Under the pieces are notes generated by a model. The model was not told the DNA's origin. It made no database searches and worked only from the letters and a program-made list of their open reading frames with translations. A stretch of 64,000 bases of DNA from Perognathus longimembris pacificus. Its lineage: Eukaryota > Chordata > Mammalia > Rodentia > Heteromyidae. The stretch spans positions 34,580,832 through 34,644,831 of the forward strand of contig NC_063172.1 of NCBI RefSeq assembly GCF_023159225.1, given 5' to 3'. Shown here piece by piece: positions 9,611 through 20,055 of the stretch. Position 1 is the stretch's first letter; each line of letters opens with the position of its first letter. The translations under genes and the position numbers were made by a program.

Positions 9611-12163
9611 TATCCAATGACAGATGACACTTGTACATATTCACTTTATTCCTAAACTTCTGGGATCCAGATGTGTAAGATGGGAAAATGACCTTCCCAT
9701 AGATGGTGACCTGTCCTCAGAACCTCAGATTAAGTGGGATGGTTTGACACCTGAATGTTGACAGATGCTTTTATGGCCTGGTGGGTATTTCTTGTGCAGT
9801 AGAATGGAAAAGTATGTTACTCCTAACTGAACTATATAGATATCTGTCAAACTGTGAGTCCCTCTTGGCTCTACAGGCATATTTAAAATTAGGAAGAGCA
9901 CAGCAGCCTCTTGTCTTAGTTTGCGCCATGACTTGCCTTGGGCCACACAAGAGCATTCAGGCACTGTGCCAGCTCTGGCAGCACTGGTGGGTTCCTGGGT
10001 ATAGACTCAGGGAGCCTCATTTTGAGTGTTAGATGGATCTTTCAGCAGTACACACTGACATAAACTGCAAAAAGAGATCCCCACAACAGTATTAACCTCA
10101 CAGCAAAGATTAGCTGAGAATGTTTTTGATCTTCACAGTCATCATCTGCTTCTCAGGTGAAAACTGAGTACCAAATGCCAGGACACTGTGAGAGCAGGTG
10201 TACCAAACTCTGCCTGGGACTTAGGGAAGGATAGTAATGAGCAAAGAATGGCCAAATCCAGAGTTCCCAGGCAAGCAAGCTCTTAAACAGTATGCCTGGA
10301 CTTATGGAGCTTGAAAATGCCTTCTTTGGCAGGTTGCCTACAAGGCAGTTTCACATAAAGAAGCATTTCATAAAAGCGTGGTTCCTGGAACATCATCTCC
10401 CAAGATGCTCCCTGCAAAATGTTGCATAGAATGTACTCTAGCAATGGATCTCATGAAGGACCTGGAAACATCCTGTAATCAAATACTCTCTGTAGCACAA
10501 AGCTTCTCTAACTATTTGACCATAAAACTATTTTTAAGCAATTACGTCCTCACATCTTTCAAAAAAAGTTTTCAGTTGTACACACACTGTGAAACACTGA
10601 TCCAAGTAGCAATTTATATATAGTTAGCATCTTCCAGGAACCAACATGCAGCATTTCTGAGACTTGAAAGGATAAATTTCAACAGAACATCTCCCTCCCC
10701 ATTCCAGTCTCCTTCAAATCAGAGACACTGTTTACACTGATCATAGCTTGGATCAAATACTTACACAGGTCAATTTAGTTTCTTCTCTCATATTGCATTG
10801 CAATCATGTAACTTCGTTGAAACATTCCTGGCTGCTAGTCTTAACATAGTGATCCACTCAACAAAACACAGTAACCTACTTGTGTAAGAACTGTGACAGG
10901 ACATTAAGGGTCCTTCTTGCTTGAGGAAGTATAATTGACCCAACTTCTTATTTGCACTACAGTAGCAGGAAGAGCTACACAGGAGATCTTTTATACCAAC
11001 AGCCCTTGTATTTCTACTCAGCAAGGCAGCTGCTTGGCTTCACAGGGCCCACCTTAAGGACTTGCTTCACAGATGTTCACCTGAGAAGCTCCACAAAGAC
11101 TCACCCTTAGGAGGACTTGAGGAATAATTTAATGCTCTCTTGTTGCCATATTGAAGTTCTTTATGGTATTTTTAAAAACTTTTTCTAAGAGTGCCACATG
11201 CTCATGTTTCATAAAGCCCTGCACATTGATATAGACCATCCTCATCTACCTGGAAAAGATGAGCTTGTCTTCTGGTACCATTGCTGTGAAGAATTAGGTG
11301 CTTGACCTGCTCCAACATATAAAATCTCCTTGTCACTTCCATTTCTCAGTGTAAATACTTTTAGGTAGCAAACTCTAAAGCAACTTGAAGGTAACATTGT
11401 AGTCATGAAAATGTGGAATTTAGAGCCAGACAAAAATGGGCTCACTTCTTGGCCTGCACAATTACTGAGGTTTGGATGGGAGTGCCAATACCCAGCTTCT
11501 CTGAGCTTCAGATCACACCTTAGACACCTGTGCATTCCCCCAGCCCCCCAGTAGCAGAGCTGTGGACACAGCCAAGGGACCAAATAGAGCTGAACTAAAC
11601 CCTTTGCCGCAAGTGCCAAGCCATCTGTCTTGGCACATGCATTGTAATTTGCACAAAGGTGTTATAGAAGGCCCTATCCACCTTTCTCATTTGTGAACCT
11701 GAGATAAGTTCTCAATGGACAGGAGAATTAAGATAACTTATCAGGATTCAAAGTATCAGATATAGGGGTTACTCAATAGCTGATAAATCTCTTTTCTGAA
11801 ATGGGAATTTCACATTCCCCTTGAAAAGAACATGATTATTTGATGCCTGAACTCAGAGTATTAGTTAACTAGCCTCGGCTTATTTCTATTTCTGTTGAAC
11901 AACATAGACACATTATAAGTAGTGATGTAGATGAAAGTGTTTGTGGAACCTAAAATCGAGTACCGTTTGATGAGTTGGAAACAATTCCTCATTTTCTTTG
12001 GTTTTGCTCTTATATCACTAAAGCCTCATCTGAATACATCCCTGGGGTTAGCACACACTAAAACAATTATTTGTGACTTCGTATATCAATGATAATTTCT
12101 ATTAATTTTGAATTTTCTCATCTCTACTCATCTAAAGTCTACTTTTCAAGTAGTTTTTAACCC
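9611..12163. other. Long unrecognised unique segment
   Basis: About 2.5 kb without a recognisable repeat. Frames of up to 125 codons occur on both strands (for example 11,242-11,619 minus), none with a domain I can identify. Could be intronic or intergenic. Confidence 0.4.
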
Positions 12164-12800
12164 AATGTGGTATATTGGTAAGAAGTTTACTTCTAAGAGC
12201 CAGGCAAATCTGCACTTGTATTTCAGCTTTTATTAGTATCAAGGGACTACTACTATAAACTTTAAGAAAAGAAGCTTTAAATAAGAAAAAGGAATTCTCT
12301 CACAGTTCTGGAACTGAGCAGTGTAAGTCAAGATGTTGGCAGGCTTGATTTCTTTTGGAGGCTGGGATGTTGAATCTGTTCTTTGCCTGGTTCCTGGCTT
12401 GTGCTGGCTGACAACAATGCTTAGCCTGCCTTGTTTATTAGATGTATCTCTAATTTCCACCTCCATCTCCATATCACTTACTCTGTGTCTACTTCTCCCA
12501 CTTCCTTTGCCCTTCTCTCATAAGAACTTCTGTCATTTCATTTCTACCTAATCTAAATCCAGGATAACTTTGAGATGTTTAACTTACTTAGAGCTGCAGT
12601 CCCCTTTTTCCACAATCACAGTTTCTAGGAGTCAGGATACACACCTATCTTCATGTCACATGCATTCAACCCAATTGTGTAGTCATTTTACATTGTTCCC
12701 ATTAGCTCTTACCATCTGTAGACTGGAGATTAAAGTGCTTGTCATAGAACTATTGTGAAAATTAGAATAACCTCAGACAATATACAAATTTCCAAGCAAT
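12164..12800 (+). mobile_element. MIR SINE split by an LTR
   Basis: The 5' half is 12,164-12,229 ('gtatattggtaagaagttta', 'agagccaggcaaatctgcac') and matches the MIR start (ATAGTGGTTAAGAGCAC, GAGCCAGACTGCCTGG). The 3' half resumes at about 12,677 with 'tgtgtagtcattttacattg', 'ctcttaccatctgtagactg' and 'agaactattgtgaaaattag', matching the MIR end. The gap is filled by the MLT1-like LTR listed separately. Confidence 0.6.
12230..12676 (-). mobile_element. MLT1-like MaLR LTR (minus) inserted in a MIR
   Basis: On the + strand it reads as the reverse of an MLT1 LTR: 'tattagtatcaagggactac', 'aattctctcacagttctgga', 'gatgttggcaggcttgattt', then 'ctcataagaacttctgtcat', 'ctaatctaaatccaggataa' and 'aggagtcaggatacacacct'. 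Ends are approximate. Confidence 0.65.
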
Positions 12801-15394
12801 AGCTCCTAAAATGAATGGTATTGGCCACTTAAATTATATAAAGGTTTACTATTTTCTTATTGTCTGTTGTGGCATGAACTCACCATTTATGCTAATGCAG
12901 TAAGTAAATGTGGGTCTCTTCTGATGCAACCTCTGTCCTGGTGTCAGATTCAGCTGCCTGGCAACATCTAAGGATGGTTCATCCCTTCCTAGATGAGGCT
13001 ACAATAGTATATGTTATGTTGGCTTTTTTTTTTTTTTGTAAAAAGAGTGAAATTTTGAAGCTGTGAGACAGTTGAAATATTCATCCCAAATAATATGAAT
13101 ATCACTATATAGAATTACTTCCCATAGGCTACTTTCACTTGTTTTTCCAGATTAGCCTCATTCCAGCTTCCTGGAACCTGGCAGCAAACTATGAAAGAGT
13201 TCGTTTCACAGTATTCAACAAGCATTGATTTGACAACTCTTTGTGTACCTTTGGTGAAAGAAGGGACTACTATGCCAAGTATTTTGGAAACACCAGAAAG
13301 CAATCATGGTAAGGAAGTCTGTCACTTGGGGATTTTATTTATAGCATGTAAGAGAAAAGTCAATTCATGGCAGCTAAAGTAATAAAAGGTTTTTATTGCC
13401 TAATATAACAAGAAGATAGGGTGGTACAGTAAACTTCAGCACTGAGTGATTCCCCTCAAATGTACCATGGAGTATGTAAGTTTAATTCATTTTATTTGCT
13501 CCATCTCCCAGAGTTTTTAGCTTCATACAGAGTTTCAGCAATCTTGTTGATGGGAAAATGTCTGGTTCTAGGCTTTGTACTGTGATTCTCCTTATTAATG
13601 AAAGAGATATATGATGAAAGTGGTAGATATAGATGGTCCCTAAACAGGTAAGATACCACATGAAATTTTCTTTTACATCAAACCCATCATAATTGGTTCA
13701 TCATGTACATTCCTGCACAGTGAAAACAACCCTATTGGACTATTTCCATGTGCAGTGTGACTTTGCCTGAGATCCCTAAACTGATTCGGTGAAACAACTG
13801 TAGGATGGTAGCTTCCAAGCTGAGGGTTTGAATCAGAACTGCTGAATACTGATTGCATATATTTGTTTCTGAAATGAAAATCAATCACGATATCTTGGTC
13901 TCTAGTAATATTCAACAGCTTTGTTAGGTACTTGGATTTGATAAAAGTGCTTAGAACTTGGCCTGATGAGGGAAAGAGAGGGAAAGAGAGAGAGAGAATT
14001 TTTAATATTTTCACAGAGTTGATTATCAAGATTGAGGAACATGGGTCCTTATTTGACTAAGAGGAATAGTATAACAGGCTAGGAAATAGGACAGTGAGGG
14101 AATAGGGAAATAGACTTGGGGAACTGAAAGTGTCAATGAAGTCAAAGGAATGTTTGAAAGTGAGTTGTTGGAGTGGCAAATAGTATCAGTTTGGTAATGG
14201 ATAGTTTATGGTGATAAGCAGGTCAACTGGATATGGTATGGTGCAGTCACAGACCTCTGGTTATGAGCAGGTTTTAGGGTGATGGATGGTATGGATGAAG
14301 GCTAGTTATTTCCACCAGGTCTTTGTTTATTGTTGAAGTGAGTGGCCTTCAGATGGAGGAACTATCTAATCTGAAGCACCCAGGGTAGTGATGGTCCCCT
14401 CCCTACCCTTAGCTCCAAATGGTGAAGTACTCAGAACCACAGCAGCTTGATATTTCTATTAATGTCCACTTCCCCAGGAGAGTTTCCATATAGAATGGGT
14501 TTCTTTCCTTTGATCTTTGTTAACTATATCCACCTAGACCACCTAGACCAGTAAATCTTAAATGATCAAGTTGTGATGTTTTCAAGAGCTTCAGAGCATA
14601 ATTTTCTTTTTCTTAGATGCTTCTGGTTGATGGATGAGTGATTAGAGAGTTAAAAATAAAGAGATGAAATGATTGACAACTCATAAATACTGGGGTTTGT
14701 TGGAAGCATTAAAATCTCTTTGCTGATTTTTGCATATATTATTTGTAGAGGAAAAAGGACTGGGGAAGAGAGAAGAGGAAAGAGAGAGCAAAAGACAGAC
14801 AGAGGGGGAGGGAGTCGCTCAGAGCAAATGAAGACAACATTTCCATCTGGGGTTTGTGCTTTTCCGAGTGTCGACTCATTTTGATAGATTATTAGAAAAC
14901 TCATATTTGCTCATAAATGTGAAAAAATAGCAAATGTAAAATTTGCAAATTTATTCCTAAATGTAGTTAAATTCATAAATATTTAGACATTTTCTGTAAA
15001 GCTTCTAATTTATAACCTTTACATGAATCTATAATTTGGTATAAAAGCTTCTAAATGCAGTAGTAATGTCACAAATGTCTATAAATATTCACATCTCATT
15101 TACAAATGTTCCACAAACCATAAGATGAAGAAATTGTGAATGCAAACCATTTTCAGGTGGAATTTGCTCTAGGTTACACAGGACAATGAGATTTCTAGAG
15201 ATAGTTTTGAGACCACAATTTCAACTTATCATTTGAATAACCTAAAAAAATTAAGAACAATTATATAAAGTTATAATTTAATTAAATATCAATGAGCAGA
15301 TTTAAATACAAATGATAAGGGGTCTGAGAAAAGTTGGAATCGAATTTTGAAAGAAATCCAGGCAATGTCAGATAGAATGGTGCATCTTTGAAAG
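12801..15394. other. Long unrecognised unique segment
   Basis: No repeat family or coding exon recognised. A T-rich run lies at about 13,024-13,038. The part around 13,205-13,310 faintly resembles an ancient interspersed repeat. The sub-block 14,900-15,120 is unusually AT-rich with recurrent AAATGT and ATAAAT words. Confidence 0.4.
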
Positions 15395-15450
15395 ATCTTT
15401 CTGCAGCTCAGTTTTTCCATCTGTAAAATGGTAATAATACATTTTTACAA
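15395..15450 (+). mobile_element. MIR core fragment
   Basis: 'cagctcagtttttccatctg' followed by 'taaaatggtaataatacatt' is the well-known MIR stretch CCTCAGTTTCCTCATCTGTAAAATGG. Confidence 0.75.
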
Positions 15451-15642
15451 TCCTTTTTTTTTCCATTTTACTAGTATGTCCTGTGCAAGTAAGGAATGGA
15501 ATGCTCATCTCAAAAGTGATTGGAAAAATAGCAACAAAAAATTTGGTGGCTCATGTCCCAGAAACCATCAAATCTATTTATATGAAAGGGCTGAATTTGG
15601 GACTCAGCCCTCCCCTCTCTCCCTCCTTACATATGTGCACAT

Positions 15643-15643
<1 letters not shown>

Positions 15644-15677
<34 letters not shown>
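15644..15677. repeat. (CA)17 microsatellite
   Basis: Uninterrupted CA repeat of 34 bp. Confidence 0.97.
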
Positions 15678-15679
<2 letters not shown>

Positions 15680-16139
15680 CTCACATTTGCTCTTATTTTT
15701 TTCATTTTTTTATTCTCACCTTTGCTTTGCTTTTCTCACCTCTGACTTCTTTGCTAGTCAATGTTGGGGAGTTCCTAATCATTATTGTGAGCTCATCTTA
15801 CCACTGCACACAGTGACTTGAAGGGAAAAAGAGAATCTTTTTTTCAGTTCTGCTACCTGAACTCTTCTAATAGATGGCTAAAAGATGGACTTAGATAATT
15901 TTCTTGCCTCTGAATTAAGTCATTGTGTTGAAAAGAGTAAAAAGTACCAACCATTCACATCTGGGTCTCATTCCCACTCCTAAATCCTGGGTGAACTTTT
16001 CAGGAACCCAGAGCCACTTTAATAGTGGATGGAAGTGAGAAGGTCCTAGAGTCATGTTAGTAGAGGGTGTGAATCATTGAGCTACATAGGAGTATTGCCA
16101 CAAGTAAGGGATGGAAGCTGAATAGGGAAAAGCCAAATA
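15678..16139. other. Unrecognised unique sequence
   Basis: Nothing recognised. Confidence 0.4.
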
Positions 16140-16235
16140 TTTCTTTACATGTGCTCAGTGGAAAAATGAAGCAGTGCATAAAAGGCACAATGTCTGGTAC
16201 ATAATAAGCCATTAGTAATTTCAGTCCTTAGCCAC
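16140..16235 (+). mobile_element. MIR 3' end fragment
   Basis: 'aaggcacaatgtctggtaca' followed by 'taataagccattagtaattt' matches the MIR 3' end (AGTGCCTGGCACATAGTAAGC). Confidence 0.5.
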
Positions 16236-16241
16236 TAGTTA

Positions 16242-16274
16242 CTCATACTACATTTTATTCATACTACATTTTCC
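16242..16274 (+). repeat. Short tandem duplication
   Basis: TCATACTACATTTT is present twice in direct orientation, separated by A/T-rich bases. Confidence 0.8.
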
Positions 16275-16589
16275 AGTGTAGATTTTAAAAAAAGGAAAAG
16301 GATTCAACTAGGAAACAGACAAGCCAAGAACAAGCGCTCTTGCCCAAAACTATTTTCAAAGCATCTCAGGAAAGTCTCAAATTGCCTTCTGAGTCTGCTA
16401 ATAATGCCCTTTCTGGTCATTTGTTGTCCATCCAATCACCACAAACCCATGGGGTTCCCACCATGGTTCTAGGGCTAGGAAGTTGGGGAGGAAATTCTCA
16501 TCATCTTTCTGTAGATAGCATACAACCATAGAACAAAGTGGAGTTCAAATGGTCTATGTCTCCATTTCACATTCTTTATCAGTTCATAG

Positions 16590-16800
16590 GGATGAGTGCT
16601 CATGAGAGGAGAGGATAAAAGGAGAGGGAGAATGTACATATTAGGAAAATGAAATAAAAATATTGTTAATATTGAATTAGTAGGAGGAGGAGGTGATGAA
16701 AGAGTAATGGATTGTATACCTATATGAACATGTAAAATAAACCACTACTGTACAAATAACCAAAGCTCATGAAAAAGGTAGAAAAAATCAAAACAGAAGA
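16590..16800 (+). mobile_element. Old L1 tail-like fragment
   Basis: 'gagaggataaaaggagaggg', 'agtaatggattgtataccta', 'gtaaaataaaccactactgt' and 'acaaataaccaaagctcatg' have the composition and order of an old rodent L1 3' UTR tail. Divergent, so moderate confidence only. Confidence 0.4.
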
Positions 16801-17059
16801 AATAGCTCTTCATGTAATTGGGTACCATATTTCTTGGGGTTGAGGAAGTCAGTAGAGTGTAGCAAGAAGTCTTGATGCTTTATGTTGCTAACTGGAAGAA
16901 ATTAGGGCAATGTTCAGAATGTGCTCAGCTCAATATCTTAGATCATCCGGCTTTATCTTTCCAAGTGCATTCACTTTTCTTTATGCTTACTTGTAGAATA
17001 AGCTAGCCTCATAATTGCTTCCTTTTTTCTCACAGATTTTTTTCAAAAATTCAAAGATG

Positions 17060-17235
17060 TTCTTCTACTTTATGCATATCCTACAACATTGAGAATATTG
17101 ATCAAGATGCATTATATACAGAAGTTTACTTGGTAAATGGCAACTCCATTATATAACTACTTAAAGATGCTTTACGTACGAAACTGTAACCCCTCTGTAC
17201 TGCACTTTGACAATAAAGAAGAAAACAGAGACAAT
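17060..17235 (+). mobile_element. L1 tail unit 1 (old tail plus 3' terminus)
   Basis: The old-tail words 'tattgatcaagatgcattat', 'ggtaaatggcaactccatta' and 'taactacttaaagatg' are followed directly by a short L1 3' terminus ('cgaaactgtaacccctctgt', 'ctttgacaataaag'). The same pair of blocks recurs just downstream. Confidence 0.6.
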
Positions 17236-17255
17236 AAAGTTGATTTGCTTTCTAA

Positions 17256-17735
17256 AAGGAGATAAGTATTTTTTTAAAAGACCCTTGAGTGGAAGGGTTA
17301 GTTTCAAAGGGATGAGGGAGAATGAAGAAAGATACCTTGTATTCATAAACTGATTCGTTGTGTGGTACCATCTTTGACCAACTACTTAAAGATAATAAAA
17401 TATAATTAAAGAATGAAATGTACTCATTGCCTTACATATGAAACTGTAACCCTGGGGCTGGGGATATGTTCTAGTGGCAAGAGTGCTTGCCTCGTATACA
17501 TAAGGCCCTGGGTTCAATTCCCCAGCACCACATATACAAAAAATGGCCAGAAGGGGCGCTGTGGCTCAAGTGGCAGAGTGCTAGCCTTGAGCAAAAAGAA
17601 GCCAGGGACAGTGCTCAGGTCCTGAGCCCAGGTCCCAGGACTGGCCAAAAAAAAAAAAAAAAAAAGAAACTGTAACCCCTCTGTGTTTCACTTTAACAAT
17701 AAAGAAGAAGACAACAATGATGAAGAAGAAAAATG
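17256..17735 (+). mobile_element. L1 tail unit 2, interrupted by a SINE
   Basis: Second occurrence of the old-tail block ('ataccttgtattcataaact', 'ccaactacttaaagataata') followed by an L1 3' terminus ('aaatgtactcattgccttac', 'atatgaaactgtaaccc'). The terminus is cut by the SINE at 17,453-17,665 and resumes as 'ctctgtgtttcactttaaca' then 'ataaagaagaag'. Confidence 0.6.
17453..17665 (+). mobile_element. Dimeric ID-headed SINE (older subfamily) with TSD
   Basis: The head 'ggggctggggatatgttcta' has B box GGTTCAATTCC, and the 3' module has 'gtggctcaagtggcagagtg', 'ccttgagcaaaaagaagcca' and 'tcccaggactggcc' plus an A tail of about 20. The direct repeat GAAACTGTAACCC flanks it exactly (17,440-17,452 and 17,666-17,678). 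It carries the 'gagcaaaaagaag' variant. Confidence 0.97.
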
Positions 17736-17747
17736 AATTCTTTTCCA

Positions 17748-17825
17748 GATACAACCTCCAAAGCTGTGGGAAGGACTGTGCCCCTGGGGGCTGGCAATAA
17801 ACAGTCCTAGCCTGTTAAAAAAAAA
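17748..17825 (+). pseudogene. Orphan 3'-end processed retro-insert
   Basis: A 78-bp insert holds an AATAAA signal (17,796-17,801), about 15 nt to the presumed cleavage site, then an A tail. It is bracketed by the 12-bp direct repeat AATTCTTTTCCA (17,736-17,747 and 17,826-17,837). It is therefore a severely 5'-truncated, L1-mobilised copy of some polyadenylated transcript. I do not recognise the parent 3' UTR. Confidence 0.75.
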
Positions 17826-18089
17826 AATTCTTTTCCACAAAATGAACTTTCCTCATTTCAGAAGTTGTTATGTGCTTCTCTTTCTACACGGAGATTCAGC
17901 TTTCCATAATAAAAGACTTCAGAGGGAATCTCTATGCTTATTCTTTTGAGGACCTCCACACTGTTTTCTAGAGTTGTTGAACAACAGTGAGGTAATGTTC
18001 CTGTCAGTATCTGTTATTGTTAGTTCTCTTGAAAATGGCCTTTCTAACTGGAGTGAGGTGGAATGTCAATGTTGTTTTGATCTGCATTT

Positions 18090-18317
18090 CTTTTTTAAAT
18101 TTTTGTTTATTTCTTTATTGTCAAAGTGATATACAAAGGGGTTACAGTTTCTTACAAAAGGCAGCATGTACATTTCTTATCCAACTTGTTACCTCCTCCC
18201 TCATTTTTCCTCTGACTTCCCCCCTCCTCATTTCCTTCCTCCCCAAGAGTTGTACAGTTGGGTTACAGCATATAGTTTTGTAACTATTGCTGCCGCATTG
18301 GTTTGTCTTATGGCCAG
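18090..18317 (-). mobile_element. L1 3' UTR fragment nested in the inverted L1
   Basis: An L1 3' end in minus orientation ('ctttattgtcaaagtgatat', 'acaaaggggttacagtttct', 'agttgtacagttgggttaca') sits between 'gatctgcatttcttt' and 'atggccagaaacg', which are contiguous in ORF2 of other copies. It belongs to the 3' UTR family also seen at 33.0-33.3 kb and 46.2 kb. No clean target-site duplication was identified. Confidence 0.75.
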
Positions 18318-19111
18318 AAACGTTGAACATCTCTTCATGTCTATTAACCATTAGTATTTCTTCTTCAGAGAAGTCTCTCAAGTTTTTAGCCCACTATTAA
18401 TTGGGTTGCTGTTTCTTTGAGATTTTGTTTTGGTGGATTAAATTTCTGAGCTCTACATGTATTTTATATATGAGGCCCTTGTCTGATGCATAGCTAGTAA
18501 GATCCTCTCCCACTTTGTGTGCTTTCTATTTATCTTGCTAACTATGTCCTTTGCCATGCAGAAACTCTTCAGTTTGATGTGATCCCATTTATTCAATCTT
18601 TCTTTGATTTGTTATTATCCTGGATCTTTACTTAGGAAGTATCAGTCTGTGCCAAGGAGCCCAAGTGTTTCCTCTATCACTTCCTGTAATATTTTCATTG
18701 TATCTGGTCTTACATTGAGGTCTTTGATCCATTTGAAATTGATTCCTTTGCACGGTGATATATAAGGACCTAGCTTCCTTTTTTTTTTTTTTGCCATTCT
18801 ATCAGCAACATTTGTTGAAGAGGCGTCTCTCCTGTGTTTTTGTCGTCCTTATCAAATATTAGGTGGCTTTAGGTTTGTTGGTTCATTTCTGGGTATTCTG
18901 TTCTATTCTATTCCATTGGTCCTCAGGCCTATTCTTGTGTCACTACCAAGCTGTCTTTTTTTTACTATGGCATTTACCCAAATGACCAAAGAACCAGGTC
19001 ACAACAAAGCCGTCAGCACAACCATGTTCACTGTAGCATTGTTTACCATAGCTAAGATATAGAATAAACCCAGATGCCCCTTGGTGGACAATTGGATCAA
19101 GAAAATGTGAT

Positions 19112-19113
<2 letters not shown>

Positions 19114-19155
<42 letters not shown>
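19114..19155. repeat. (AC)21 microsatellite inside L1 ORF2
   Basis: It lies exactly where other copies read a short 'tacatatacacaatggaatt' (compare 32,491-32,510), so the tract expanded from a tiny CA-rich seed within the L1. Confidence 0.95.
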
Positions 19156-19159
<4 letters not shown>

Positions 19160-19349
19160 CCATAAAAAATAATGGCATTGCCTCATGCATAAGGGAATGT
19201 AAAGACCTGGAAAAATATATTAAGTGAAGGAAGCTAGGCCCAAAGAAACAAATGCTCTATGATTTCCCTTATTTGTAATAATTAGAATGTGCCTATGAAC
19301 CTACAAGTAAACCAAATGGATAGTGAAAGGGAAAAAAAATTACAGGATC

Positions 19350-19566
19350 TGGTTGCCAATGGCTCACACCTATATTCCTAGCTACTCACGTGGCTGAGAT
19401 CTGAAGATCCTGGTTCAAAGCCAAGCAAGGCAGAAAAGTCCCTGTGAGATTCTTTTCTTCAATTAACAAACCAGAAGTAGCTTAAAGTGGTATAGTGCTA
19501 GCTTTGACCAAAAAATAGCTCAGGGACAGTGCCTAGGCTCTGAGTTCAAGTCCTATGACCAAAAAG
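19350..19566 (+). mobile_element. B1-headed composite SINE
   Basis: The head is 7SL/B1-like ('ggttgccaatggctcacacc', 'tcctagctactcacgtggct', 'gagatctgaagatcctggtt'). The 3' module is tRNA-like and shared with the ID dimer ('agtggtatagtgctagcttt', 'agctcagggacagtgcctag', 'tctgagttcaagtcc'). It is inserted in the L1 3' UTR. Confidence 0.85.
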
Positions 19567-20055
19567 GATTCTAAACATTTACAAAGTCAGACCAAAGGAA
19601 CATATTCTTAGGAGTGGTTCACAAGGCTCAGTAGCTATGTGCATGGGATCATATAAAATGATGCTTAGCAAATAAACTCCAAGAAACAGAATCAAGAGAT
19701 TTTTGTATTGTACTATTTGCACTTCCTCCCTCCCTCCTATGATTTATTCCATTTTGTTGATTTTTTATTGATTTCTGTACCCTTTGTCTTGTATATAAGT
19801 TTATTGAATTTGGCGAGGGTAAGGGGAAGCACAGAAATGGTGGGACAAAGGGTGAACCAACTCAGCAGTGATACTTACTAGACACTATGTTGGAAATGAG
19901 TTTTACAACTTGGGAGTTTGGGGGATCAGGAGGAGAAAACCTTGGAGAGAACGAGGGAGGGCCTGACACTGTTCACAGAGAAATGAACTCATTACTTGAA
20001 TTATGTAACTGCAACCAATACCTTAACAATAAAATTTCAAAACAAAAGACTTCAG

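Larger units (their letters stand above)
17923..20043 (+). mobile_element. Twin-primed (5'-inverted) L1 with 12-bp TSD
   Basis: The left part (17,923-18,965) is L1 ORF2 sequence in minus orientation, recognised by 'actggagtgaggtggaatgt', 'agagaagtctctcaagtttt', 'aggtctttgatccatttgaa' and others. At about 18,966 the orientation flips to plus with 'catttacccaaatgaccaaa' and runs through the ORF2 end and the 3' UTR to 'taacaataaaatttc'. By comparison with the larger L1 at 26.7-33.3 kb, the two halves abut at nearly the same L1 position. AAAAGACTTCAG flanks the whole unit (17,911-17,922 and 20,044-20,055). It contains a nested minus L1 3' UTR, a (CA)n tract and a SINE. Confidence 0.88.
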
